Positions 32,003-40,186 of a stretch of 64,000 bases of DNA are shown one piece after another. The DNA is from CALBPI01 sp038533155 (lineage in GTDB: Bacteria > Pseudomonadota > Gammaproteobacteria > Steroidobacterales > Woeseiaceae): assembly GCA_038533155.1 (NCBI GenBank), contig JBCAZH010000010.1:8787-72786 (forward strand), written 5' to 3'. Positions within the stretch are counted from its first letter, which is position 1; each line of letters starts with the position of its first letter. Made by a program: the position numbers and the translations under genes. The notes under the pieces are model-generated. The model had not been told where the DNA came from. It was given only the letters and a program-made list of their open reading frames with translations, and searched no databases.

Positions 32003-32053
32003 GAACACGGCTCGGTGGTGTGTGGCCGGGTATTGCGTGATGGTCTAACGAAA

Positions 32054-32755
32054 ATGCAGAAAGTGACAGAGGTCCGTGATGAAGTGTTGTTTCCGCAACG
32101 CCCCGACTATCTGTTCGACCCAGAAGGTTGGCCGCAGCGCATCGGCGATGCAAATGAAGGTAGAGGTGGCACGGTCATGGTCGCGAACGACACGGGTCGT
32201 TTCGCGTTGCGCCAATATCGCCGGGGTGGTCTGGTCGCCCGCTTACTCGCCGATCAGTATCTATATACCGGCGCCGAGAACACGCGCTGTATGCGCGAAT
32301 GGCGTTTGCTCCTCGAAATGACCCGCATCGGACTTCCAGTTCCTGTGCCCGCCGCCGCGCGTTTCATCCAGAGCGGTTTGTTTTATCGCGCGAGTCTCGT
32401 CACACGATGGATTCCAGATTCTGAGACGCTAGCGCAACGTCTAACCCAACGACCACTAATGTCGCAGCATTGGCACAAGCTTGGGGGTGTGATCGCAACG
32501 TTTCATCAGCATGGGATCTACCATGCCGACTTGAACGCTCACAACGTGATGCTCGATGCCGAATCAAATTGGTTCTTGATCGACTTCGATCGCGGGGAGC
32601 AGCGGGAGCGGGGCAAATGGCAGTTAACCAACCTCGGCCGTTTGCATCGATCTTTAGAAAAAGAGCGCGGCCGAATGCAGGCGACGCACTGGGACCGGGC
32701 TGATTGGTCGGCGCTGCTTGAGGGTTACGCCGCGGTGTCCGACTCCGTTCGGTAG
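32054..32755 (+). CDS. kdkA: 3-deoxy-D-manno-octulosonate kinase
   Basis: A 233-residue kinase that phosphorylates Kdo in the LPS inner core. The protein-kinase-like core is visible: a nucleotide-binding N-lobe (RFALRQYRRGGLVARLLAD, YTGAENTRCMREWRLL), the catalytic loop GIYHADLNAHNVMLD and the metal-binding IDFDRGEQRERG. Start ATG 32054. Context with waaF, a GT9 enzyme and acyltransferases agrees. Kdo phosphorylation is typical of species with one Kdo residue. The last 31 bp overlap the convergent acyltransferase gene. Confidence 0.88.
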   Translation: MQKVTEVRDEVLFPQRPDYLFDPEGWPQRIGDANEGRGGTVMVANDTGRFALRQYRRGGLVARLLADQYLYTGAENTRCMREWRLLLEMTRIGLPVPVPAAARFIQSGLFYRASLVTRWIPDSETLAQRLTQRPLMSQHWHKLGGVIATFHQHGIYHADLNAHNVMLDAESNWFLIDFDRGEQRERGKWQLTNLGRLHRSLEKERGRMQATHWDRADWSALLEGYAAVSDSVR

Positions 32756-33648
32756 ATATCCGGAAGATGATCCGGTCGTCCTTTGAATTTTCGATGCACC
32801 CAAAAGTACTGTGCGGGTGATCGCCTCACGTGCGCCTCAAGCAGGCCAACCATCGTTATGGTGTCGGCGACAGCATCTTCCGATGGTACGTCGAGCAAAG
32901 GTGGCGTAATCGTGATGTCGTACCCGCTGTAGTCTGGACGGCGGTGCGGAAAGAAACCGACGACTTTGGCTTTGCCCAGCTTGGCGAGTGTTGTGGTCGC
33001 CGTGTTGGTCATTGCGGGGACGCCAAAAAAATCGATCAGAGCGCTTTGCTTGCGTCGATAACTTTGATCTGGCGCATACCAAACTGGGACGCCGTCTCGC
33101 AGGCTGCGCACCATTTGCTTGATACTGGCTTTCTCGATCGTGCGGCGGCCCGACCGTTCGCGACCACGGCGAATCAGCTCCGTGACCAAGGGGTTTCGAT
33201 CCTCTCGATACACCGCATCAAACACCAGCCCATGTGCTTTCAACGCAGTGCCACCAATTTCCAAGGGCCCGAAATGGCCGGTGAGAAGAATCACCGGTCC
33301 AGGTGTCAGCGCATCCAAATGTTCGATACCGTCAAACCTCCAGCGACCGGCCAATCGCTGCGGGCGATACCACGCCATCGCCATTTCGAAGATACTCATT
33401 CCAAGATTTTCGAAATGCCCTTTAAGTGTTTCGTCGATCCATGGCTTCGATTTGTCCGGAAAACACGTTTCGAGGTTGCGTCGCGCAATATGCACCCGCT
33501 TAGACGCGAAGCGATGGGCTAGCCTGCCAAGCCAGCGACCGAGACCGAGCTGGGTATGAAACGGTAGCCAACTGACCAACCGCAAGATCCCAAAACCCAT
33601 CCAGATCGGCCAGTAGCGAGGGTTGCGATGCGTTGTCACGGCGCTCAT
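32725..33648 (-). CDS. LpxL/LpxM-family lipid A acyltransferase (second of pair)
   Basis: A 307-residue inner-membrane lauroyl/myristoyl transferase family member. An N-terminal hydrophobic anchor (YWPIWMGFGILRLVSWLPF) precedes the catalytic HX4E-type motif (TGHFGPLEIGG), RRGRERSGRRTIEKASIKQM, VWYAPDQSY and the C-terminal YFWVHRKFKGRP. It adds a secondary acyl chain to lipid A. Start ATG 33648 overlaps the stop of the paralogue upstream by 4 bp (ATGA). The longer in-frame start lies inside that paralogue and is rejected. Confidence 0.88.
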   Translation of the reverse strand: MSAVTTHRNPRYWPIWMGFGILRLVSWLPFHTQLGLGRWLGRLAHRFASKRVHIARRNLETCFPDKSKPWIDETLKGHFENLGMSIFEMAMAWYRPQRLAGRWRFDGIEHLDALTPGPVILLTGHFGPLEIGGTALKAHGLVFDAVYREDRNPLVTELIRRGRERSGRRTIEKASIKQMVRSLRDGVPVWYAPDQSYRRKQSALIDFFGVPAMTNTATTTLAKLGKAKVVGFFPHRRPDYSGYDITITPPLLDVPSEDAVADTITMVGLLEAHVRRSPAQYFWVHRKFKGRPDHLPDIYRTESDTAA

Positions 33649-34511
33649 TCTCGATCCTCGCGGAATCGACGGTGTACCCAAAAGTACTGGGTTGGAGCGA
33701 GCGCAATCATGGCTTCGAAAGCTCGGTTCAACATCTGCGTGTCTTGCTGGTCATCCTCGCCCGTCAGTTCAAGCTCGGGATAGACGCGTACTTCGTATCG
33801 GCCGTTCGTTAGCCTTATCGCGTGCACTGGGATGACTCGGGCATCGTATTTCCTGGCCAGTCGAGCGACAGAACTGTTGGCATGGACGGGTTGGCCGAGA
33901 AACTGGATCTGCGTGGCGCTGTCCGTCGTGTCGGCTTGATCTGCCGCAATAAACACGTGTGTTCCGGCTCTCAAGTGTTGCGGGAGTCCTTTTGGTGCAT
34001 GTTTTGATATCAGCGATGTCGCGCCCCGGAGTCTTCCGCGTTTAACAACTGGGTCAAGAACAGGATGATCGAATGGACGGAATACAGCGCCGAACTGAGT
34101 GAACAGTCCTAGTGCACGAACGAGCCACTCCAACGCGGTGCTATGTACTGCGACCAAAATCATCGGACGATTGGAAGCCGCATTGAGATTTCCGAGGCCG
34201 CGCACGTCGGTCCATTTGAGAATACGTTGGTCGCGACTCCACCAGGCGACTGCGGTTTGAAACAAACTGATGCCAAGCTCCTGTCGATGCTGCAGCAAGA
34301 GGTCCTGGCGTTCGCTGTCGCTCAGATGTGGGTAGACCCGCGCGAGGTTATCTCGCGCAATCGTGACTCTCCGACGCAGGAGCACAGGAAGTGTTCGACC
34401 GATAAGGGCGCCGACGAGACATTGCACTCGCCAAGGCAACCAGCTCATGACCCGCAGCGCGGCGAGGCCAACACGGGTGATCCAGCGCGAACCAAGCGTC
34501 GCTGCGCTCAT
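33645..34511 (-). CDS. LpxL/LpxM-family acyltransferase (first of pair)
   Basis: A 288-residue paralogue of the next gene, with the same layout: hydrophobic N-terminus (AALRVMSWLPWRVQCLVGAL), catalytic AVHSTALEWLVRALG (HX4E), RLRGATSLISKHAPKGL, FIAADQADTTDS and C-terminal YFWVHRRFREDRE. The two overlapping genes could supply the two secondary acylations of lipid A, like LpxL and LpxM. Transcribed divergently from htpX. Confidence 0.86.
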   Translation of the reverse strand: MSAATLGSRWITRVGLAALRVMSWLPWRVQCLVGALIGRTLPVLLRRRVTIARDNLARVYPHLSDSERQDLLLQHRQELGISLFQTAVAWWSRDQRILKWTDVRGLGNLNAASNRPMILVAVHSTALEWLVRALGLFTQFGAVFRPFDHPVLDPVVKRGRLRGATSLISKHAPKGLPQHLRAGTHVFIAADQADTTDSATQIQFLGQPVHANSSVARLARKYDARVIPVHAIRLTNGRYEVRVYPELELTGEDDQQDTQMLNRAFEAMIALAPTQYFWVHRRFREDRE

Positions 34512-34579
34512 CGAGGGATTGAACTGTTGGAAAGCATCATTGCCGAACTATTGTAACGGTTTGAATCGGTAGGCCTGGA

Positions 34580-34608
34580 TTGAAATTGGGCTTAGCAATC
34601 CGCATCTT
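34580..34608 (+). promoter_or_regulatory. sigma-32 (heat-shock) promoter of htpX
   Basis: ATTGAAA (34580-34586), 14-bp spacer, CCGCATCT (34601-34608). Against the consensus CTTGAAA-N13-15-CCCCATNT it differs at one base in each box. Start near 34615, 27 bp before the ATG. Confidence 0.65.
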
Positions 34609-34641
34609 TACGGTTGATGTAAATCTTTGGAGACAACTCGC

Positions 34642-35529
34642 ATGAAACGATTGCTTCTGTTCCTCGGCACTAACGTTGCCGTGTTGGCTGTGATTAGCGT
34701 CGTCTGGAGTTTTATGCCTTGGGATGGCGTGTTCCAGTCCAGCGGTGCCCCTAACCTTACGGCTTTGCTCGTATTTTCCGCGATCGTCGGTTTCGCCGGT
34801 TCTTTTATCTCGCTGTTGATGTCCAAATGGATCGCCAAGCGCAGCACCGGGGCGCAGGTCATTGAAAATCCGAGGACAGAAATCGAACGGTGGCTGGTTG
34901 CCACTGTTCGGCGCCAGTCGGAGCAAGCGGGAATCAAGACGCCCGAGGTGGCGATTTACGACGCTCCCGAGGTCAATGCGTTTGCGACGGGTGCTAGCCG
35001 CAACAATTCGCTGGTGGCGGTCAGCACGGGGCTTTTGAACAGTATGACCCGAGATGAAGCTGAGGCCGTGTTGGCGCACGAAGTCTCGCATGTTGCGAAT
35101 GGCGATATGATCACGCTGACCCTGATCCAGGGCGTGGTCAACACATTCGTCGTGTTCCTCTCTCGCCTCGTGGGTTACTTCGTTGATCGTGTGATCCTCA
35201 AGAATGAAGAGGGCGTTGGTATTGGTTACTACTTGTCATCGATCGTCGCCCAGATCGTGTTCGGTATCCTCGCCAGTGTCGTTGTGTGCTGGTTCTCTCG
35301 CCAGAGAGAGTTTCGCGCGGACGCCGGTGGCGCCAAGCTCGCCGGCGCCGGCAAAATGGCGGCGGCCCTCAGACGTTTGCAAGCGCAGTCGTCGGGCTCG
35401 CACTTGCCTAAGGAAATGACCGCAATGGGGATATTCGGTGGCGCAGGCGCCGGCTTGCAGAAGCTGTTTATGACCCATCCGCCGCTTGAAGAGCGGATCG
35501 CGGCACTCGAACGTCCGGTTCTGCGTTAA
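34642..35529 (+). CDS. htpX: membrane zinc metalloprotease HtpX
   Basis: A 295-residue inner-membrane M48 endopeptidase that degrades damaged membrane proteins. Two N-terminal helices (LFLGTNVAVLAVISVVW and ALLVFSAIVGFAGSFISLL), the zinc motif HEVSH at 146-150, two further helices after it, and the third ligand in SRQREFRADAGGAKLAG. Length equals the E. coli protein. Start ATG 34642 has GGAG upstream. A sigma-32-like promoter precedes it. Confidence 0.95.
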   Translation: MKRLLLFLGTNVAVLAVISVVWSFMPWDGVFQSSGAPNLTALLVFSAIVGFAGSFISLLMSKWIAKRSTGAQVIENPRTEIERWLVATVRRQSEQAGIKTPEVAIYDAPEVNAFATGASRNNSLVAVSTGLLNSMTRDEAEAVLAHEVSHVANGDMITLTLIQGVVNTFVVFLSRLVGYFVDRVILKNEEGVGIGYYLSSIVAQIVFGILASVVVCWFSRQREFRADAGGAKLAGAGKMAAALRRLQAQSSGSHLPKEMTAMGIFGGAGAGLQKLFMTHPPLEERIAALERPVLR

Positions 35530-35533
35530 CGCG

Positions 35534-36730
35534 CTACTCCGACTCTCCGTCGCCGTCGTCGGGCTCATCAACGAGTGCGGCGGCGTCGGCGGGTGTCAAC
35601 CGGTCGAGTCCCAAATGGAATGCCGCGAAACCAGGCATCACGACTTGGTTTCGCGCCATACCGATGATACGTCCGTCGCGAGGTGCATAGATGCCGATCG
35701 TGGCGTTGGTGATCGGGTCGGTGATTTTTCCGAGCAACTCACCTTCGGTGACCTGGCTGCCAAGATCGACGCTTGAAATCAGGATGCCGCCGCGATCCGC
35801 GCGGACCCATGCCGACCGGTAATAGGTTTCCTCTCGTTCGGTCCACGGGCGTTCTGAAATCACCATGCCGAGCGTGTCGAGCAAGGCCTCGATGCCTTTG
35901 ACGCCATGCGTCACTTCCTGTGGCTCGAGTCGCTCCGGACCGCCGGCTTCCAGTGTCACCGTCGGGATGCCAATCAAAGTTGCCGCATAGCGCAGCGTGC
36001 CCGGTCTCGGCTGACTATTGACGATGACGGTTGCGCCGAAGCCATTGGCAAGTGCCCGAACTCCGGGATCGGCGAGGTCTGCTCGCAATTGCGGCAGATT
36101 GCTGCGTTCGAAAGAGCCCGTATGGACATCTACGAGTGCGTCGCAATTCGTGACGACATTATTAAAGAAATTGCTGGCGATGCGGGAGGCGGCGGAGCCG
36201 GTCGAGCTTCCCGGGAAATAGCGGTTGAGATCTCGCCGGTCAGGCAAGTACCGAGTGCCGCGGCGGAAGCCCTGAATATTGACGATCGGCACGCCGATGA
36301 CCGTGCCTGTCAATGTGCTTGGCTGGAGTCCGTGCAACACGCGTCGAACGATCTCGATGCCGTTCAGCTCGTCTCCGTGAACTGCGGCAGTCAAACAAAG
36401 TATCGGACCTGCGTTGCGGCCATGAACTACCAATACTGGTGCGTCGACGGGTAGGCCTTCGAACAACTCGGTCGCGGACCATGTCAATTGGCGATAGCTG
36501 CCCGCCGGGATGTCCTCGCCGAGCATCGTCAGTGTTGATTGCTGCTGAAACTGTCTGCCCGCGAACAACGAGGCGGCAGCATTTTCGGCAATCGGCAGAT
36601 CGCCGAGCGAATCCGCCCGCTCGTCGGTCACGATGTCATCTTCCGCCAAGATATCTGGGTCGGCGGTATCCGCATCGGCCAAGCTAAGGCCGCTCAGCGA
36701 GAGCATCAAAACTAGGGCACAAACACGCAT
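35534..36730 (-). CDS. periplasmic succinylglutamate desuccinylase/aspartoacylase-family protein
   Basis: A 398-residue exported M14-related zinc hydrolase. Signal peptide VCALVLMLSLSGLSLA, an acidic linker, then zinc ligands in AAVHGDELNG (H, E) and DALVDVHTGS (H), DRRDLNRYFPG, and the catalytic Glu in VTLEAGGPERLE. The C-terminal ~90 residues form a hairpin-rich lipoyl-like domain (SSVDLGSQVTEGELLGKITD, YAPRDGRIIGMAR). The family cleaves N-acyl amino acids or related amides; an exported form may act on peptides. Start ATG 36730 opens the signal peptide. Stop lies 4 bp from that of htpX. Confidence 0.82.
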   Translation of the reverse strand: MRVCALVLMLSLSGLSLADADTADPDILAEDDIVTDERADSLGDLPIAENAAASLFAGRQFQQQSTLTMLGEDIPAGSYRQLTWSATELFEGLPVDAPVLVVHGRNAGPILCLTAAVHGDELNGIEIVRRVLHGLQPSTLTGTVIGVPIVNIQGFRRGTRYLPDRRDLNRYFPGSSTGSAASRIASNFFNNVVTNCDALVDVHTGSFERSNLPQLRADLADPGVRALANGFGATVIVNSQPRPGTLRYAATLIGIPTVTLEAGGPERLEPQEVTHGVKGIEALLDTLGMVISERPWTEREETYYRSAWVRADRGGILISSVDLGSQVTEGELLGKITDPITNATIGIYAPRDGRIIGMARNQVVMPGFAAFHLGLDRLTPADAAALVDEPDDGDGESE

Positions 36731-36930
36731 ATTTAAGGGCTGGTCAGATAGGCGGCTAAACATAACATCAAAAAGGGTAAGCGTATCGGCGCTCCGATAC
36801 TGTGAGCGGAATCAACAATCTGAAAGACGTTCGGATTGTCCTTTTCGCTGGACGGTAGCCTGTGAGGTTCTTTAACATAGGTCGCAAGGCGCAGAAAAAC
36901 GCGCCGTTTCATCAGTTGAGGAGAGGATGA

Positions 36931-37335
36931 ATGACCAAGCTGACCGACGTTGAGGGGATCGGACCAACTTATGCAGGCAAATTAACTGCTGGTGGGGTTC
37001 GGAGTCAGGAGCACTTGTTGGAATTGGGGGCCACGAAGTCTGGGCGCAAAAAAGTCGCAGAGGCATCAGGTTGTACCGAAAAACAGATCCTGGAGTGGGT
37101 AAACCGCGCTGACCTTTGCCGCATCAAGGGTGTCGGCAGCGAGTACTCAGATCTGTTGGAGTGTGCTGGCGTCGATACAGTTCCTGAGTTGGCAGGACGT
37201 AATGCGGAAAACCTCGCTGTTAAGATGAAAGAACTCAACGACCAGAAGAAGCTGGTACGCGCTGTACCTTCCGCGAAAATGGTCGCCGGTTGGGTAGCCC
37301 AGGCCAAGAAACTGCCGCGGGCGGTTCACTACTGA
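36931..37335 (+). CDS. DUF4332 helix-hairpin-helix protein
   Basis: A 134-residue cytoplasmic protein built of two helix-hairpin-helix units (VEGIGPTYAGKLTAGGVRS and IKGVGSEYSDLLECAGVDTV), each followed by VxEL-type helices, as in DUF4332. It probably binds DNA or acts as a protein scaffold. A strong ribosome site (GAGGAGAGG) stands 4 bp before ATG 36931 and a canonical terminator follows, so it is monocistronic and likely well expressed. The 200 bp upstream (36731-36930) is a divergent promoter region with a short repeat GGCGC-N8-GCGCC near 36889. Confidence 0.85.
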   Translation: MTKLTDVEGIGPTYAGKLTAGGVRSQEHLLELGATKSGRKKVAEASGCTEKQILEWVNRADLCRIKGVGSEYSDLLECAGVDTVPELAGRNAENLAVKMKELNDQKKLVRAVPSAKMVAGWVAQAKKLPRAVHY

Positions 37336-37373
37336 GCAACAGCGGGTGTTTCCAAGCTTCTTGTGGAAGATCC

Positions 37374-37404
37374 AAAGGCCGAGCGTGTTTCGCTCGGCCT
37401 TTTT
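37374..37404 (+). terminator. Rho-independent terminator of the DUF4332 gene
   Basis: GGCCGAGCG (37377-37385), loop tgttt, CGCTCGGCC (37391-37399), then TTTTT; AAA before the stem extends pairing to 12 bp. The start codon chosen for the next gene (GTG 37385) lies inside the stem-loop. Confidence 0.92.
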
Positions 37405-37873
37405 CACAGCGCTTGTGCTTCTCAGCGCGCCGACTGACGCGAGCTTACCGCTCGCTGATGTCATCGAGGTCGATAAGTCGGATCGGGTGCTTCGGATGCT
37501 GGCCGACGGCGAGGTGATTCGCGAGTTCCCGGTTGCCCTCGGTCTTGAGCCAGTTGGGGACAAAGTCCGAGAAGGTGACAACCGCACGCCGGAAGGTCGC
37601 TATTTTCTGGATCGTCGCAACCCGGATAGTCGGTTTTTCTTATCGATTCGAATTTCTTATCCGTCGCCAGAAGACGTCGCTGCAGCACGCTCAAAGGGGC
37701 TCGATCCAGGCGGCCAAATCATGATTCATGGCCAACCGAACGAACCGCGTTATTCGGACCGGTTCTATGCGTCGTCGGACTGGACCAACGGATGCATCGC
37801 CGTCTCGAACCTCGCGATGATCGATATCTGGTTAATGACCCGACCGGGCACACCGATCATTATCAACCCCTAG
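37385..37873 (+). CDS. L,D-transpeptidase (YkuD domain)
   Basis: A ~162-residue exported protein with the YkuD catalytic region MIHGQPNEPRYSDRF ... DWTNGCIAVSN, where Cys is the nucleophile and the His lies in IHG. The core begins DVIEVDKSDRVLRMLADGEV and has REGDNRTPEGRYFLDRRN. It forms 3-3 peptidoglycan cross-links or attaches proteins. GTG 37385 gives a compact signal peptide (MFRSAFFTALVLLSAPTDA); GTG 37346 gives a longer one. Both initiation regions cross the terminator hairpin of the previous gene, so expression must come from read-through or a start within the hairpin. Confidence 0.82.
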   Translation: MFRSAFFTALVLLSAPTDASLPLADVIEVDKSDRVLRMLADGEVIREFPVALGLEPVGDKVREGDNRTPEGRYFLDRRNPDSRFFLSIRISYPSPEDVAAARSKGLDPGGQIMIHGQPNEPRYSDRFYASSDWTNGCIAVSNLAMIDIWLMTRPGTPIIINP

Positions 37874-37896
37874 ATTGATTCTCACAAAACACGTTT

Positions 37897-39255
37897 ATGG
37901 ATATCGATGTTGCCCCAGAGGGCTCGCTGGAAGTTCTCTCCCAGCTCGAAGTCAACGCACTGCGCAGTAAGGGCGAAGGTGGCCTTTACCCGTTACTAAG
38001 ACGTTGCGCTTTGGCGGTATTGACGACAGGCTCAATGACGGACGACCCCACAGAGCTGCTCGCGCAACACGCCGATTTCGATGTATCCATTCTGCAGGTC
38101 GATCGTGGCGTGCGTCTCGGTCTGACCCAAGCGCCGGATAGTGCGTTCGTCGACGGCCAGATGATTCGTGGCACTCGTGAACTGTTGTTTGCCGTATTGC
38201 GCGATATCGTATTTTTCCACTCGGAGTTCTCTGGGGCAGGTCGATTCGACCTGTCACAACCTGACCATCTGACCAATGTTGTGTTTCATATTCTTCGCCA
38301 CGCGGGTGTGGTCAGTGCACGCGCTGCCGTAGACGTCGTCGTGTGCTGGGGTGGCCATGCGATCAGTCGACATGAGTATGATTACACCAAGCAGGTGGGT
38401 TACGAGCTCGGACTGCGCGGCTTCCAGATTTGCACTGGCTGCGGGCCGGGCGCGATGAAAGGGCCGATGAAGGGCGCGACGATTGGGCACTCAAAGCAAC
38501 GCATCCGCAACGGCCGCTATATCGGCATATCAGAGCCTGGGATCATCGCTGCGGAATCGCCGAATCCGATCGTGAATGAACTCGTGATCATGCCTGACAT
38601 GGAAAAACGGCTCGAAGCGTTCGTGCGCACGGGGCATGGCATCGTCGTGTTTCCAGGCGGTGTTGGGACGGCAGAGGAAATTCTCTATCTCCTCGGAATC
38701 CTCTTGCATCCCGAGAATCGTGGCCGGGAGTTCCCGCTGGTGTTCACAGGTCCTGCGAGCGCTGCGGCCTATTTCGAGAAAATTGATCGGTTTATCGCCC
38801 AAACGCTTGGCGAGGAGGCGACCAGCCGCTATGAGATCGTCATCGATAATCCGGAGCGGGTGGCATTGCTGATGCAAGATGGTCTCGATCGGGTCGAAAT
38901 TCGTCGCCGTCGCGATGGTGACGCGTTCTACTTCAACTGGCGCCTGCATATCGATCCGTCGTTTCAGCGGCCATTCGATGCAACTCACGAGTCGATGTCA
39001 GCTCTGGATCTGTCTGAGGATCTGCCGCCCCATGAATTGGCCGCCAATCTGCGCCGCGCCTTCTCCGGTATCGTTGCTGCAAATATTCGTGAAGAAACCG
39101 TTCGTACGGTTACCGAGAAGGGTCCATTCGAATTACGCGGCTCGAAGCGCGTCAGCCATCTGCTAGACGATCTGCTTCGCGATTTCGTCGCCCAAAAACG
39201 GATGAAAATTGCGGGCGATTACAAACCGTCATTCCGAATCACAGAAGCGGCCTAA
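37897..39255 (+). CDS. ppnN: nucleotide 5'-monophosphate nucleosidase PpnN
   Basis: A 452-residue enzyme of the LOG/YgdH family that splits purine and pyrimidine nucleoside monophosphates to base and ribose 5-phosphate; in E. coli it is (p)ppGpp-regulated. The Rossmann core has VVCWGGHAISRHEYDYTKQV, TGCGPGAMKGPMKGA and the family signature PGGVGTAEEILYLLGIL. N- and C-terminal PpnN-specific extensions are present (LYPLLRRCALAVLTTG; GPFELRGSKRVSHLLDDLL), setting it apart from short LOG proteins. Confidence 0.93.
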   Translation: MDIDVAPEGSLEVLSQLEVNALRSKGEGGLYPLLRRCALAVLTTGSMTDDPTELLAQHADFDVSILQVDRGVRLGLTQAPDSAFVDGQMIRGTRELLFAVLRDIVFFHSEFSGAGRFDLSQPDHLTNVVFHILRHAGVVSARAAVDVVVCWGGHAISRHEYDYTKQVGYELGLRGFQICTGCGPGAMKGPMKGATIGHSKQRIRNGRYIGISEPGIIAAESPNPIVNELVIMPDMEKRLEAFVRTGHGIVVFPGGVGTAEEILYLLGILLHPENRGREFPLVFTGPASAAAYFEKIDRFIAQTLGEEATSRYEIVIDNPERVALLMQDGLDRVEIRRRRDGDAFYFNWRLHIDPSFQRPFDATHESMSALDLSEDLPPHELAANLRRAFSGIVAANIREETVRTVTEKGPFELRGSKRVSHLLDDLLRDFVAQKRMKIAGDYKPSFRITEAA

Positions 39256-39422
39256 GCGGAACAAACGAGAATCACTTTCCGTAATCTGAAATTACGTCAA
39301 ATCCCTCGTAAGCGTTTGTTTTTATGGTTTAAAAAAACTAGCGCGTTGTGATCCAGTTCCTCGCCTCCGAAGCCGACGTCGCCTAAGCTTTGCACCATCT
39401 TAGGGAGAGTCGCGAGAGCATC

Positions 39423-39650
39423 ATGGCCCACGACGACAAAACTTTTCGGTGGCCCGGCGAGCCGGCCAACGAAGCGCAAGCCAACGATGAAACGCCGCGT
39501 CAGGATGAGAACGAAGTCCTCCGTAACTGGTTGAATCGTTCCCCATCATCGCGACGCAGAGCCTCGTTTGATCCGGCCCTGTACACCTGGAAAGGGTATA
39601 GGCAATGGAAGTCAGGCGTGGACAAGCACTGGGCTGAAACAGACGAGTGA
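39423..39650 (+). CDS. 75-residue hypothetical protein
   Basis: Not recognised. Polar and acidic, with Trp/Tyr in the C-terminal half (SFDPALYTWKGYRQWKSGVD). Start ATG 39423 has AGGGAGAG upstream; the AT-rich 165 bp before it (39256-39422) includes CGTAAT-N5-ATTACG and a T/A-rich stretch fit for a promoter. First of three small genes in front of htpG. Confidence 0.55.
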   Translation: MAHDDKTFRWPGEPANEAQANDETPRQDENEVLRNWLNRSPSSRRRASFDPALYTWKGYRQWKSGVDKHWAETDE

Positions 39651-39741
39651 GTCGTAACGTAACGGTCGCACATTTGCGGTCCTGCGGTAACGCTTCGCCA
39701 TCACACTTTCGACCTGACCCCAATACTGTTTTAAAGAGACT

Positions 39742-39918
39742 ATGAAGAACAACGCGCTCAATCACGACCCGATCGATACTTTCAAGAACCCGGACACCCG
39801 GGAGCGCTGGGAATGGGTACACCAAGCGATAGGATTCGCTGAGGACGATTGCGCGCGGGAATTTGAATACCGGAATGAGCGGCACGTGGAAGCCGCTCCC
39901 TCACCGTTTATCGAGTGA
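39742..39918 (+). CDS. 58-residue hypothetical protein
   Basis: A short gene with ATG 39742 and TGA 39916. The product is acidic and aromatic (TFKNPDTRERWEWVHQAIGF, AEDDCAREFEYRNE) and has no signal or membrane segment. An AAAGAGA sequence lies just upstream. No family recognised. Codon pattern resembles neighbouring genes, and the region has no larger gene on either strand. Confidence 0.5.
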   Translation: MKNNALNHDPIDTFKNPDTRERWEWVHQAIGFAEDDCAREFEYRNERHVEAAPSPFIE

Positions 39919-39952
39919 GTCCGACACCCCCGCACCACAAGGAAAATTGGAT

Positions 39953-40093
39953 ATGGAAATCACCATGCAATGGTGGGATGACGCCGACGATATGTTCTAC
40001 GCCGCTCTGTTGCGGTTGCAGGCAACCTCACATTGGACGCCGATTCTATCGCGCATCGGAATTGCTGCGCTCGCGCTTTTAGCCCTAGCCTGA
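39953..40093 (+). CDS. 46-residue membrane peptide
   Basis: ATG 39953 with AAGGAAAA about 10 bp upstream, stop TGA 40091. A polar, Trp-rich N-terminus (MQWWDDADDMFYAALLRLQA) is followed by a single hydrophobic helix (ILSRIGIAALALLALA) at the very C-terminus, a tail-anchored layout. It begins 34 bp after the previous small gene. Unknown function. Confidence 0.5.
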   Translation: MEITMQWWDDADDMFYAALLRLQATSHWTPILSRIGIAALALLALA

Positions 40094-40124
40094 CTCCGAA
40101 ATCGCCCCTCAGACGCCGCTAGCG

Positions 40125-40153
40125 CTTGAAATATCGGCGTAGGCCCCCCATAT
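40125..40153 (+). promoter_or_regulatory. sigma-32 (heat-shock) promoter of htpG
   Basis: CTTGAAA (40125-40131), 14-bp spacer, CCCCATAT (40146-40153): an exact match to the CTTGAAA-N13-15-CCCCATNT consensus, 34 bp before the htpG ATG. Confidence 0.88.
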
Positions 40154-40186
40154 GCCTCCCGTCAGGACATCTAGGGAACGGGCACG

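Noticed and set aside
36801..36857. 18-codon micro-frame (GTG start) upstream of the DUF4332 gene
   Set aside because: Too short, no ribosome site, and not followed by attenuator-like pairing.
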